Under the pieces are notes generated by a model that was given only the letters and a program-made list of their open reading frames with translations, did not search any database and had not been told where the DNA came from. Positions 49,645 through 59,158 of a DNA stretch of 64,000 bases are shown piece by piece. Each line of letters opens with the position of its first letter. Positions within the stretch are counted from its first letter, which is position 1. The stretch spans positions 186,001-250,000 of the forward strand of contig NZ_JAVFVT010000004.1 of assembly GCF_030929555.1 (NCBI RefSeq). Reading direction: 5' to 3'. Both the position numbers and the translations under genes were made by a program. Source of the DNA: Paenibacillus sp. LHD-117. Lineage in GTDB: Bacteria > Bacillota > Bacilli > Paenibacillales > Paenibacillaceae.

Positions 49645-51111
49645 TTATTGCGCCGCTTTCCACTCGTCGACTTGACGCTGCATTTCGGCCAATACTTTGT
49701 CCAGTCCCGCCGCTTTGAATTTCTCGATCGCTTTCGGCAGATGCTCGTCCGGGTTCACCGTACCCGTCATAAGCGCGGACCAGTATTCTTCCTTCACGTT
49801 CGATACGGCGGCAAGCTCGGTCGTCACGTTCGTCGGATCGAAGTTGAATCCGAGCAGCGGAGCTTCTTTGCCTTGCTCGTTAAACGTTTTGAATTCCTCC
49901 CATTTGTTCTCGGGATCGGTAGGGTTCAGATAAGTCAGCATCACGTTGCCGAGCGAGAACGTCGGCATGTCGTAGTTTTTGGCTTCGTCCAGGTTCTCCA
50001 TTACGTTGTCGCCCGTTTTCTTGAAGTGAACGCCTTCGATGCCGGAATCCACCATATTGCGAAGCACCGGGTCGGTGTTCAGCAGATTCAGGAATTCCAT
50101 AGCTTTCTCCGGATATTCGGAGTTTGCGGAGATCGCCTGCATCGAACCCATAACCGACCAGTTGTAAATGAGCGAGTCGCTCTGCGGCGTCGATACGACC
50201 GGATATCCGTAGCTTTGCGACCAGAGGTTGTCCGCGAACGGCTGAGTCGTCGCTTTGTCCGTGAACCATTTGCCCGTCGTCTGCAGATCGGTCAGCGATT
50301 CCAGCGTCGCGGCTTCCGTCGGCACGTAGCCGGCTTTGTAATACTTGTGCATCGTTGCCAGCGCCTGCTTCATCTCCGGCGTTTCCAGCACGTTGACGAC
50401 TTTGAAGTCGGTCGTGTCCAGCTTCACCGCGAAAGGCATGTTTTCGATAATGAAGTCGTACGGAATGTATGGCTTAAAGTTTTTGTCGACCGCAAGCGCC
50501 GCGGTGCCCGGCTCGTTTTCTTTGATCTTCTTCAGCAGCGGCTCCAAGCTTTCAAGCGAATATACCTCGTCGATGCTGAGGCCGTGTTTGTCGAGCAGGT
50601 CCTTGTTGAAACGCCACACCTCTTGGGCCGGAAGCTCCTTGTTGGCAGGGACGCCGTAGTTTTTGCCGTCGACCTTGGATCCTTCGAGGAACGCCGGATC
50701 CAGCGTCTCTTTAATGCCTTTGCCGTATTCGTCCAGCAGGCTGCCGATTTCCAGGAAGGCGCCTTTACGCGCGTTCTGAACATAATCGAACGCCCACGAC
50801 GAGGTGAACATGATGTCCATCGGTTCGCCCGAAGCCGTCATGACCTGCAGCTTCTGGGTATAATCGCCCCAGTCGATCATGTTCATTTTGACCGTAACCC
50901 CGATTTTCTCCTTGGTATATTTGCTAACCTCCGCCATAACGCGGTCAACGTCCTTTTGCGGCGTTCCGATCGTATACCAGATCAGCTCGACTGGTTTCTC
51001 GGATTCGCTAGCGCTTTCATTTCCTCCGCTTTTTCCGCATGCGCCAAGGATCAGCGACACCGCCAGGATCAGCGCGGCGAGCGGCAGCATTGTTTTTCTC
51101 GATTTCCCCAT
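49645..51111 (-). CDS. extracellular sugar-binding lipoprotein, mannan locus
   Basis: The 488-aa product has a lipoprotein signal (LILAVSLILGAC), then a family-1 binding fold. ATG at 51111 is used since GGGAGG lies eight bases upstream; the extension to 51153 is less likely. It heads the operon binding protein - permease - permease - GH125 - GH38. A cre-like site lies about 65 bp upstream. It lacks the long Gly/Asn tether of the glucan-locus counterpart. Confidence 0.9.
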   Translation of the reverse strand: MGKSRKTMLPLAALILAVSLILGACGKSGGNESASESEKPVELIWYTIGTPQKDVDRVMAEVSKYTKEKIGVTVKMNMIDWGDYTQKLQVMTASGEPMDIMFTSSWAFDYVQNARKGAFLEIGSLLDEYGKGIKETLDPAFLEGSKVDGKNYGVPANKELPAQEVWRFNKDLLDKHGLSIDEVYSLESLEPLLKKIKENEPGTAALAVDKNFKPYIPYDFIIENMPFAVKLDTTDFKVVNVLETPEMKQALATMHKYYKAGYVPTEAATLESLTDLQTTGKWFTDKATTQPFADNLWSQSYGYPVVSTPQSDSLIYNWSVMGSMQAISANSEYPEKAMEFLNLLNTDPVLRNMVDSGIEGVHFKKTGDNVMENLDEAKNYDMPTFSLGNVMLTYLNPTDPENKWEEFKTFNEQGKEAPLLGFNFDPTNVTTELAAVSNVKEEYWSALMTGTVNPDEHLPKAIEKFKAAGLDKVLAEMQRQVDEWKAAQ

Positions 51112-51175
51112 TTTCATTTCCTCCCTATGCTTGTTCGTGTCGTCCGGCCGCAAGGCCTACTACAACAGTAGCTCA

Positions 51176-51189
51176 TGAAAACAGTTACA
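51176..51189 (-). promoter_or_regulatory. cre-like site ahead of mannan operon
   Basis: TGTAACTGTTTTCA (minus strand) matches the cre consensus at 13 of 14 positions; the mismatch is the first base of the central CG, which usually matters. It lies 65 bp upstream of the binding-lipoprotein start. Confidence 0.45.
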
Positions 51190-51270
51190 AATAGGCGACT
51201 TATTAAACCTATCGTCTCCAAACTAAACCTGACTGTTGCATTTTTTGCACGATCGCGGCAAAAAAAAAAA

Positions 51271-51297
51271 TGCCCCAAGCCTTTTAAGCCTGGAGCA
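51271..51297 (-). terminator. terminator overlapping the end of the regulator gene
   Basis: TGCTCCAGGC pairs with GCTTGGGGCA (two G-T pairs) and a run of about ten T follows leftward. The 5' arm lies in the last codons of the response-regulator gene. It separates the regulatory operon from the mannan transporter operon. Confidence 0.8.
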
Positions 51298-52813
51298 GCG
51301 CTTTGTAATCCGTCGGCGATACGCCAACCTGTTTCTTGAATTGCTTGTAGAAGTAACCCATCTCCCAGTAACCGACCATGCGGGCAATTTCGTTCACCTT
51401 CAGCCGTGAATCGGCCAGAAGCTCCTTCGCTTTTTCGATCCGGTACCGGTTCAAGTATTCCGAGAACGACTCTCCGGTTTCTTTCTGAAACAGCCTGCCC
51501 AGGTAAACCGGATGGATGTTGTATTGCGCGCTGAGCGACTTCAGCGACAGCTCTTCCGCGCAGTTCTCGTGAATTTTGGCCAAAATCTGTCCAATGACGG
51601 GACTCTTGGTATCGCTGACCAGCGACTCCACCGCCGTCTCGGCGACTTCCTTCACGACCGCCGTCATTCCGTCCAGTGACTCTGCGCCCATCACCCTAAG
51701 GGCCGCGTCTTCCCGGATCAGCTCGGGCTCCGCCGTCTTCTTGATCGCGCCCAGCTCCAGCTTCAGATGCAGCATCAGCTCCAATGCCGCGCTCTGAAGC
51801 CGCGACGGCGTCATGCCCTGCGCTTCGGCCAGCCTGGCGAAATCCTCGTCGATGCGCGCGAGCAGTCGAACCTTCTCCTTCGCGGCAAGCAGCCTTGCGT
51901 AATCGCCCCAATCCAGCGACAGCGACTTGTCGGCGGACAACCGGTTGTTCGCGAGCGCCCCGTATTCAAGAAGCTCCAGCTTGGGGTGGATAAAAGCAAA
52001 TTCCATCGCTTTTTTCGCTTGCGCATAACTCCGCCCCACCTGATCTTCCCCGGCCACGACGTCTCCCGCGGAAATTGTTATGCTTTCGTCCGGCAGCGAC
52101 TCGCGCAGCCGTTCCAGCAGACGGCGCGCCGCTGTTCCGCCTGCCTGCTCTCCCTCCGGAAACATCACGACGCCCGCGGCGCCTTCCCTGTCGCGGAAAG
52201 GAATGCCGAAGCCATCCCGCTCCGCCAAGCGATACAGCTCAAGGCGAAGCTTCTCTTCGTTCGAGGTTCCCTTCGCCAAGACGATCTGAACATATTCCCT
52301 GTCCAGCTCAAGCCCCAGCATCTCGGCGCGCTCGTGCAGCTCGCCCGGCCCGATCTCGCCGTTTAACCAACGGTTCACGATATTATCGCGGAGCACGCCG
52401 ATATCCTCCTGCAGCCATTCGCCCGCATCCCTGCCGCGCCGGTCCAGCTTCTCGATGATCCCTTCCAGCGTGGCTTTCAGCTCCTGCAGATTGATGGGCT
52501 TCAGGAGATAATTTTCGATCCCGAGCCGCATGCCTTGCTTCAAATAGTCAAAATCGTTGAATCCGCTTAGAATGACGACATGAAGCTCGCGATTGATCCG
52601 CCTTGCCTCGCGGATCAGCTCCAATCCATTCATGGCGGGCATGGAAATATCGGTAATCAATATATCCGCATGCGTCGCCCGGAGTTTGTCCAGCGCCCGG
52701 AGCCCGTTCTCCGCCGTTCCTACGATTTCGAGCTCGTAGCTGGACCAATCCAGCGCGTCGCGCAGCCCTTCCAAGATGAATGGCTCGTCATCCGTCAGGA
52801 ATACTTTATACAT
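51284..52813 (-). CDS. YesN-type AraC response regulator (mannan locus)
   Basis: The 509-aa product has a receiver domain (acidic pocket D8/D9, phospho-acceptor Asp55 in LITDISMPA) and a C-terminal AraC-type double helix-turn-helix (about 410-509: LKSLSAQYNIHPVYLGRLFQ, then KVNEIARMVGYWEMGYFYKQ). Its start overlaps the end of the kinase gene by 8 bp. It should activate the downstream mannan operon. Confidence 0.93.
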   Translation of the reverse strand: MYKVFLTDDEPFILEGLRDALDWSSYELEIVGTAENGLRALDKLRATHADILITDISMPAMNGLELIREARRINRELHVVILSGFNDFDYLKQGMRLGIENYLLKPINLQELKATLEGIIEKLDRRGRDAGEWLQEDIGVLRDNIVNRWLNGEIGPGELHERAEMLGLELDREYVQIVLAKGTSNEEKLRLELYRLAERDGFGIPFRDREGAAGVVMFPEGEQAGGTAARRLLERLRESLPDESITISAGDVVAGEDQVGRSYAQAKKAMEFAFIHPKLELLEYGALANNRLSADKSLSLDWGDYARLLAAKEKVRLLARIDEDFARLAEAQGMTPSRLQSAALELMLHLKLELGAIKKTAEPELIREDAALRVMGAESLDGMTAVVKEVAETAVESLVSDTKSPVIGQILAKIHENCAEELSLKSLSAQYNIHPVYLGRLFQKETGESFSEYLNRYRIEKAKELLADSRLKVNEIARMVGYWEMGYFYKQFKKQVGVSPTDYKALLQA

Positions 52814-54635
52814 GCAACCCTTGCTCTCCTTTCCTTGCCGGGAACGACAATGTGACGCGCGCGCCTCCGCCTTCCCGGTTTTCCACCGTCAAGCCGCCTT
52901 CGTCGCCATAGATCAATTGGATTCGTTCCCGCACGCTGCGGAGACCGAACGAACTTCCTTCGCCGCTTTCGTCGTCCTGATCAGGCCGCGCGTTGATGGA
53001 CTTTAGCTTTTCCTCCGGAATTCCGGTTCCGTTGTCCCGAACTTCGATCCGGACCTTTTCCCCTTCGATGAACGCTTCGATTTCGATCCGATTATCCTCG
53101 TTTTCATGCCGCATGCCGTGCACGATATAATTTTCGATCACGGGCTGCAGCAGTAGTTTCATGGTCTCCACGCCGCCCGAACCGGGTTTCACCTTGATGC
53201 TGTACGCGAACTTGTCTTTGTAGCGTATCCGGAACAGCTCCAAATACAAACGGCACATCTCGATCTCGTCCTTGACCGTATACACCGGCTTGTCGCGGAC
53301 GACGTTTCGGAACAGCGCCGACAAGCTGTAGATCATCTCCGCCACGTCCTCCGCGCCTTGGGACAGCGCCCGCATCCGGATCACTTCCAGCGTGTTGTAC
53401 AGAAAATGCGGATTGACGCGCGCCTGAAGCGCCGCGAACTCCGTTCGTTTTTCCCTGATTTCGGCCTTGTAGACCCGATCGATATAACGCGAAAGCTCGT
53501 CCAGCATCTCATTGAAGCTTCTGGAGATTTGCCCCAGCTCGTCGTCCTTGACGTCGGGAATGCGCGGCGACAGTTCGCCTTGCTCCACCTTGCGCATGAA
53601 GCGGATAATATTGCCCGTTCGCTTTGCATAGTTCACGACGAGCGCGCCGGGAACGAACACGACGAAGAAGATGCTGGCCGCAGCCGCAAGCACGATCGCA
53701 AGCCGAAAGCCCCTGTACGCTTCGGCTACCTCGGCTTTCGGGGCGATGCCGACAACCGTGTAGCCGGCTTGGCTGTTCGTCAGCTTATTGACATAAGCTT
53801 TCTCCTTTAAGCGTTCCTCCGCGTCAAGCGACTTCAGAATGTCCGCATTCGGATGTCGTTCTCCGGTGTAACTTCCCGACGAATCGTACAAGACGAAGCC
53901 GTCCGCCGACAATACCAGAATCGATCCTTTTTGTTCCCCTCCGATTCGGCGCACGATCCGGTCGATGGCGTCGTTCCGGTAGAACACGAGGAGCTGGCCG
54001 ATGTTTTTGTACGTATCATTGTCGTTGATCGGCACCCGCATGGAGATGAGCCCGCTTTCGTGCGGGCGTTTGCCCAGTTCCTTGAGCAGCCAAGCATTCG
54101 GCAGCCCGACGGGTTGGACATCCAGCGACATCGCGTCGGGTATGTAGGAGGAGACGGCGTGAGTCCCGATCAGCTTGGATTGCCCCTGCTGCTTGAACGC
54201 GTACAGGAACTGCTTCTCCGAGCTGTACAGAAGCAAGTGCTCCGCGTTTGGATGATCGTCGATCCAATTATCGAAGTAAGCAAGCACATTGACGCCCTCG
54301 CCGTTTTGCTCGTAGAAGCTTTCGAGCTTATGACGTATATATTCGTCGAAGGAATGCTGCAGCAGAAATGAGGCATGATCCGCCAAAACGCGGTTCCGAT
54401 AAAGGTTCTCCACGGTACCCTGTACCGACTCATAGGATCTGGCGAGCTCTTCGCCCACGGCGTCCATCGTTTTCTTCTGGTTATCCAGCACGTCCTCCAC
54501 GACGGACTGGGACATATAGGAATAGGCCGCAACGGCGACCGTGACGATCGAGACGACGGCAATCAACGCGAACAACAGGATCCATTTGGCGAACAGGCTA
54601 TTTCGAATGCGTCTGCGATAGAAGCTGGCGATCAC
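52806..54635 (-). CDS. YesM-type sensor histidine kinase (mannan locus)
   Basis: The 609-aa kinase has a first span at about 17-38, an extracellular dCache-like sensor, a second span at about 310-335, HAMP (about 335-390), His_kinase box with His410 in ARVNPHFLYNTLE, and a HATPase domain (QPVIENYIVHGM, VRDNGTGIPEEKL). GTG start follows GGAGAG and lies 1-2 bp from the stop of the MBL-fold gene, so these are co-translated. Confidence 0.93.
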   Translation of the reverse strand: MIASFYRRRIRNSLFAKWILLFALIAVVSIVTVAVAAYSYMSQSVVEDVLDNQKKTMDAVGEELARSYESVQGTVENLYRNRVLADHASFLLQHSFDEYIRHKLESFYEQNGEGVNVLAYFDNWIDDHPNAEHLLLYSSEKQFLYAFKQQGQSKLIGTHAVSSYIPDAMSLDVQPVGLPNAWLLKELGKRPHESGLISMRVPINDNDTYKNIGQLLVFYRNDAIDRIVRRIGGEQKGSILVLSADGFVLYDSSGSYTGERHPNADILKSLDAEERLKEKAYVNKLTNSQAGYTVVGIAPKAEVAEAYRGFRLAIVLAAAASIFFVVFVPGALVVNYAKRTGNIIRFMRKVEQGELSPRIPDVKDDELGQISRSFNEMLDELSRYIDRVYKAEIREKRTEFAALQARVNPHFLYNTLEVIRMRALSQGAEDVAEMIYSLSALFRNVVRDKPVYTVKDEIEMCRLYLELFRIRYKDKFAYSIKVKPGSGGVETMKLLLQPVIENYIVHGMRHENEDNRIEIEAFIEGEKVRIEVRDNGTGIPEEKLKSINARPDQDDESGEGSSFGLRSVRERIQLIYGDEGGLTVENREGGGARVTLSFPARKGEQGLHV

Positions 54636-54636
54636 G

Positions 54637-55641
54637 TCATCTCTCTCCTGCTTGTTCTGACTGATACACTTTTATGCCGCTTCGCGTCCGGGAGCTTGCG
54701 AGTCCTCTCAGCTCCAGATGGAACAGATGCGCAAGCGTCTCGGCCATGGCGAATCGCAGGTTGTGTGGATTGTTTCGCAGTTGGGCCCCGAAGAGCGACT
54801 CGCACAGCTCGAAGGCGTTCATCGGGCGCTCCGCAAGCCGATCCCGCATGTCTGACAGTCTCCTGGCGTGGAACGCCTGCAGCTCCGCAGTCCGCTCCCG
54901 GAAATCGGCGAACGGATCGCGATGACCCGGCAGGGCAAGGACGACCTCGAAGCGGCTCAGCCTCTCGAGGCTCTCCAGGAAATGGGCTAGCGGGTCCTCT
55001 TCCTCGCCGGGCACGACGCTGACGTTGGGCGTAATGCGAGGCAGCACCTGGTCGCCGCAGATCATCCACCTCTTCGCCGCGTCATAGAAACATAACCCTC
55101 CAAAGGCATGGCCGGGGGCGTCGATAAGCAGCCACTCCCTTCCGCCTAAAGGGAAGCTGCTGCCTGCTTTTATGTAAGTGACTTCAGGCTGAGGCGATAC
55201 CCGGGGGAGGAAGCCGGCTAGATTTTGAACGATTCCATTCATCAGCTCGTCCGGCATGCCATTCGACAGGAACAATCCGCTTAATGCCCCGGCATATTCG
55301 TCCGTGCCTCCCCATAACCGCTCCGCGTACCGATGCGAACGCTCGGTCATATAAACCGGTGCGCCGCTCCTCTCCTGCATATAGCCCGCAAGCCCGTAAT
55401 GATCCGGATGCTGGTGGGTCAATACGATCCGGACGATGTCGCTCCAGTCCAAACCGTATGATTGCAGCGTCTCGTCCCACAGTTTCTCCGCTTCCTCCGT
55501 ACGCAGGCCCGGGTCAATAATCGTATACCCCATGTTCTCCGGTACGATATAGCTGTTCACCCATTTCAGCGAGAACGGCAGCGGCACCTTCACCCGCCGC
55601 CACCCTTCCGACAATTCCGTTATCGTGTCCGATTGATTCAT
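54637..55641 (-). CDS. MBL-fold metallo-hydrolase
   Basis: The 334-aa product has the metallo-beta-lactamase fold with the metal-binding HxHxDH motif (LTHQHPDHYGLAGY, about residues 73-86), a second histidine in DAPGHAFGG, GDQVL and a C-terminal LPGHRDPF. A helical C-terminal extension (about 260-334) is present. The ATG at 55641 is preferred; the longer frame to 55701 would overlap fni by 17 bp. The substrate is unknown. It is tightly linked to the downstream kinase gene. Confidence 0.82.
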   Translation of the reverse strand: MNQSDTITELSEGWRRVKVPLPFSLKWVNSYIVPENMGYTIIDPGLRTEEAEKLWDETLQSYGLDWSDIVRIVLTHQHPDHYGLAGYMQERSGAPVYMTERSHRYAERLWGGTDEYAGALSGLFLSNGMPDELMNGIVQNLAGFLPRVSPQPEVTYIKAGSSFPLGGREWLLIDAPGHAFGGLCFYDAAKRWMICGDQVLPRITPNVSVVPGEEEDPLAHFLESLERLSRFEVVLALPGHRDPFADFRERTAELQAFHARRLSDMRDRLAERPMNAFELCESLFGAQLRNNPHNLRFAMAETLAHLFHLELRGLASSRTRSGIKVYQSEQAGER

Positions 55642-55684
55642 AAGTTCAATTCGCTCTCCCTGCCATAATACGTTGCTCTTATTG

Positions 55685-56752
55685 TTAGACTGAACGGGCA
55701 AGACGATCCGTATGGCGTAATTCGTTTATTCCGCTGGCGCCAATGCCGAACATGGCGGCCCGGAGCTCGAATTCGATGCGGCGGAACTGGTCGAGCAGCG
55801 CCGCGACGGACAGCTCCTTGTCGGCGCCCGCCGCCTGCGGCAGCAATGCGCGCCCGAAGCCGGCAAGATTCGCGCCGAGGGCGATCGCTTTGGCGGCATC
55901 GACGCCCGTATGCAGCCCTCCGCTGGCGATAATGGTACTGTGCGGAAGCTGCTTGCGAATTTCCGCGATGCATTCCGCCGTCGGAATGCCCCAATCCGCA
56001 AACGCTTCGGACGCCAGGCGCTTCATCGGATCGTTCGTCCGGTATTTCTCTACTTGGCTCCAGGAAGTGCCTCCCGCTCCCGCGGCGTCGATGAACGCGA
56101 CTCCCGCATCGGTCAGCCGCATGGCCGTCGCGCCGTCAATGCCCCAGCCGACCTCCTTGATGCCTACCGGGACCGTCACCTTCTTGCACACCTCTTCGAT
56201 CCGGCTTAGAATCCCCTCGAAATTCGTGTCGCCTTCCGGCTGGAATATTTCCTGCATGCTATTCAGATGCAGCACAAGCGCATCCGCTTCCGCTATGTCT
56301 ACCGCTCGCTCGCATGCTTCCGTTCCGAAACCGTAATTCAGCTGCACGGCCCCCAAATTCGCGATAACAGGTACCGTAGGCGCTTCCTTCCGAATCCGGA
56401 ACGTCGCGGCGAGCTCCTCGTTCTCGATGGCTGCGCGCATCGAGCCGAGCCCGATCGCCCAGCCTTGCTCCTGCGCCGCCGCGGCAAGCCGGCGATTTAT
56501 GGCGCCTGCCTCGTCCGTCCCGCCGGTCATGGAACTGACCAGCAATGGCGCGCGAAGAGGCCGGCCGAATAGCTCCGTGTCCAGCCGAATCGACGCGAAA
56601 TCCAGCTCCGGCAGCGCGTTATGCTTGAATCGGAACCGATCGAAGCCCGTCCGCACGCCAATCCCGCTTACTTCCTCCTGCAGGCAGATGCGGATATGCT
56701 CGCTTTTGCGCGCGGACGTCGCATCCTGCGTTGCCCGCTCGTTTTCCGTCAC
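55685..56752 (-). CDS. fni: type 2 isopentenyl-diphosphate isomerase
   Basis: The 355-aa FMN-dependent TIM-barrel enzyme interconverts IPP and DMAPP. Diagnostic stretches are LLVSSMTGGTDEAG (about 70-83), GLGSMRAAIEN, HLNSMQEIFQPEG, GIKEVGWGI and DAAGAGGTSW. Type 2 isomerase is the usual form in Bacillales. It seems to head the leftward group fni - MBL - kinase - regulator. The 288 bp upstream are shared with the divergent nagB. Confidence 0.95.
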   Translation of the reverse strand: MTENERATQDATSARKSEHIRICLQEEVSGIGVRTGFDRFRFKHNALPELDFASIRLDTELFGRPLRAPLLVSSMTGGTDEAGAINRRLAAAAQEQGWAIGLGSMRAAIENEELAATFRIRKEAPTVPVIANLGAVQLNYGFGTEACERAVDIAEADALVLHLNSMQEIFQPEGDTNFEGILSRIEEVCKKVTVPVGIKEVGWGIDGATAMRLTDAGVAFIDAAGAGGTSWSQVEKYRTNDPMKRLASEAFADWGIPTAECIAEIRKQLPHSTIIASGGLHTGVDAAKAIALGANLAGFGRALLPQAAGADKELSVAALLDQFRRIEFELRAAMFGIGASGINELRHTDRLARSV

Positions 56753-56934
56753 GTTTGCTCCTCCTTACATGCCGATCGAGTCGTCGTCGATCGGTGTTTC
56801 CGTTATTTTTTAGCATAACATAATTTCCCGGATAACGCTTCTTGGGCGATTATCCGCATCTTCTTTTGGAAACGGTAAATCATGGTCCTTGTTCACCGAA
56901 ATGGGATTGAGCCGGCATCGTTTGATCTTTTCAA

Positions 56935-56946
56935 TCATATATATGA
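56935..56946. promoter_or_regulatory. 12-bp palindrome upstream of nagBA
   Basis: TCATATATATGA is a perfect palindrome about 95 bp before the nagB start, in an AT-rich stretch that also carries TGTATAAACGC. It could be an operator for a GntR-type NagR, but it does not match the known box well. Confidence 0.3.
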
Positions 56947-57040
56947 AAATACCAATCAAAATTATTGTATAAACGCTTGAGATCATATACACTTATGACA
57001 GAAGAATGAACTGAACAATACCTTTAACGGAGGGATTCAC

Positions 57041-57766
57041 TTGAAGATTCATGTATTCGAAACCTCGGAGCAACTCGACCAATACGCAGCCGAACTCTTC
57101 ATCGATCTGATCAAGGCGAAACCCGATGCGGTGCTGGGACTCGCCACGGGATCGACACCGATCGGCATCTATGCCAAAATAATAGAACAAGCCAAACAAA
57201 ATAACGTAAGCTTCGGCGGCGTGACGACTTACAATTTGGACGAATACGTCGGATTGCCGCCTGAGAACGATCAAAGCTATGCTTTTTATATGAACCAACA
57301 CCTGTTCTCCCGCATCGACATCCCTGCGAATCAGACTCACCTTCCGAACGGAATGGCGGAAGATCCGCAAGCGGAGTGCAAACGGTACGAAGCGATGCTG
57401 GAAGAACGCCCCGCGGATATCCAGCTGCTCGGTCTCGGCCACAACGGACATATCGGCTTCAACGAGCCGGATGGCGGATTGTCCGGTCCGACGCATGTGG
57501 TCCAATTGAAGGAAGAAACGCGCGAAGCGAATGCCCGGTTCTTCGCCTCGATGGACCATGTACCGACGGAAGCGTTCACGATGGGTGTTGGCTCCATACT
57601 GAAAGCGAACACGATTCTGCTCGTGGTGCGCGGCTCGGACAAAGCCCGCATCGTCAAGGAAGCGCTGACGGGTCCGATCACGACGCTGGTCCCCGCTTCG
57701 CTGCTGCAGACTCATCCGCGGGTGATCGTGCTGCTTGATCGGGAAGCAGGAAGGATGCTGGAGTAG
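57041..57766 (+). CDS. nagB: glucosamine-6-phosphate deaminase
   Basis: The 241-aa enzyme converts glucosamine-6-phosphate to fructose-6-phosphate and ammonia. Motifs: LGLATGSTPIGIY (about residues 32-44), TTYNLDEYVGL, LLGLGHNGHIGFNEP with catalytic Asp/His, and MGVGSILKA. Start is TTG after ACGGAGGG. It is directly followed by nagA with no gap (TAG then ATG), so they form one operon. The short Bacillus-type form lacks the allosteric C-terminus of the E. coli enzyme. Confidence 0.96.
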   Translation: MKIHVFETSEQLDQYAAELFIDLIKAKPDAVLGLATGSTPIGIYAKIIEQAKQNNVSFGGVTTYNLDEYVGLPPENDQSYAFYMNQHLFSRIDIPANQTHLPNGMAEDPQAECKRYEAMLEERPADIQLLGLGHNGHIGFNEPDGGLSGPTHVVQLKEETREANARFFASMDHVPTEAFTMGVGSILKANTILLVVRGSDKARIVKEALTGPITTLVPASLLQTHPRVIVLLDREAGRMLE

Positions 57767-58951
57767 ATGGCAGGAATCGATACGGGCATTATCATTAGCA
57801 ACGTTCGGATCGTATTGGAGAATGAAATCGCGGAAGGTTATGTCGTAGTCGACAATGGAACCATCGCGGAAATCGGAAGGACGGAGGGCGCCGCCTTTGA
57901 ACGCGATGGCAAACCGGTTGTTGACGGCCAAGGCGGCTGGCTGCTCCCCGGATTTATCGATGTGCACGTTCACGGCGGCTTCGGCGGCGACTTCATGAAC
58001 GCGGACCGCGAAAGCTACGACCGGATCACTGCCTTCCATGCGAGACACGGCACGACGGGCATGCTCGCCACGACGATGACCGCAAGCAAGGAAGCCATCG
58101 AAGCGGTGCTCGAAGCCGTGACCGATTACCAACGCGGCGGAATGGCTTATACCCCGTTGCTTGGCGTCCACTTGGAAGGACCGTTCATTAGCGAGAAGTG
58201 GCCCGGCGCGCAAAACCCGGCCTATATCAACGATCCCCAGCTACCTTGGCTGAAAGCCTGGACCGAACGCCATCCCGGATTAATCAAGCTGCTCACGCTT
58301 GCTCCGGAGAAGAACGGAGCCGTCGAGACGATCGCTTGGCTTGCCGGGCAAGGCATTGTCGCGGCGGCCGGCCATACGGACGCCGTCTACGACGAAGTCG
58401 TTGCCGCGGCCGATGCCGGGTTATCCCATGCGGTCCACACGTACAACGCGATGCGCGGACTGCATCACCGCCAGCCGGGCACGCTGGGCGCCGTTCTGAC
58501 CGACGACCGCATCCATGCGGAATTGATCGCGGACGGCGAACATGTCCATCCGGCAGCCATCAAGCTGATGCTTGCCGCCAAGCCGAAGGACCGCATCATT
58601 CTGATCACGGACGCCATCGAAGCGGCGGGTATGCCCGATGGCGAATATGAGCTAGGCGGTCTTGCCGTCACCGTGAAGAACGGTACCGCAAGATTAAGCG
58701 AAGGGGGCGCGCTTGCCGGCAGCTCGCTCACGATGATTTCCGCCTTCCGGTTTATGCTGAACGGCGGTTTCGGCCTGACAATGAACGACGTGAGCCGCAT
58801 GGCCAGCGGCAATCCGGCCCGCGAGCTCGGAATCGACGACCGCACCGGCTCCATTGCCGTCGGCAAGTTCGCCGACCTCGTCCTCGTCGACGCATCGCTG
58901 AACGTAACGCGGACCTGGGTGCAAGGCAGAACGGTATTCGAAGCGGAATAA
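57767..58951 (+). CDS. nagA: N-acetylglucosamine-6-phosphate deacetylase
   Basis: The 394-aa amidohydrolase removes the acetyl group from GlcNAc-6-P. Visible motifs: PGFIDVHVHGGFGGDFMNA (metal-binding HxH, about 63-81), GVHLEGPFI with the metal Glu, GHTDAVYDE, THTYNAMRGLHHRQPG-like substrate loop (VHTYNAMRGLHHR), and ITDAIEAAGMPDG with catalytic Asp. It starts immediately after the nagB stop and ends at the terminator at 58972-59010. Confidence 0.96.
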   Translation: MAGIDTGIIISNVRIVLENEIAEGYVVVDNGTIAEIGRTEGAAFERDGKPVVDGQGGWLLPGFIDVHVHGGFGGDFMNADRESYDRITAFHARHGTTGMLATTMTASKEAIEAVLEAVTDYQRGGMAYTPLLGVHLEGPFISEKWPGAQNPAYINDPQLPWLKAWTERHPGLIKLLTLAPEKNGAVETIAWLAGQGIVAAAGHTDAVYDEVVAAADAGLSHAVHTYNAMRGLHHRQPGTLGAVLTDDRIHAELIADGEHVHPAAIKLMLAAKPKDRIILITDAIEAAGMPDGEYELGGLAVTVKNGTARLSEGGALAGSSLTMISAFRFMLNGGFGLTMNDVSRMASGNPARELGIDDRTGSIAVGKFADLVLVDASLNVTRTWVQGRTVFEAE

Positions 58952-58971
58952 GCAATCTTTGACGCATCCCG

Positions 58972-59010
58972 AAAAAACCTCTTTGCGCATGAAGCGCGAA
59001 GAGGTTTTTT
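58972..59010 (+). terminator. terminator of the nagBA operon
   Basis: AAAAAACCTCTT...GCGC pairs with GCGC...AAGAGG, followed by TTTTTT. It closes the nag operon. Confidence 0.88.
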
Positions 59011-59158
59011 GACGTAGACGCCAAGAAAGCAGCAGTCGATTCACACAGGTCCATCCAAAATAGGATTGACATCGCGCCCATCCTTGGTTAGCATATTGGG
59101 ATAAATAGGAAATAGGGTCGGCGTCGGGTTGTGCGCACGCCGGCAGAGGGAGGGAAAC

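Noticed and set aside
56810..56992. 60-aa leftward frame with a hydrophobic N-terminus between fni and nagB
   Set aside because: It begins at GTG without a ribosome site and occupies the AT-rich shared promoter region; hydrophobicity follows from AT-rich codons.
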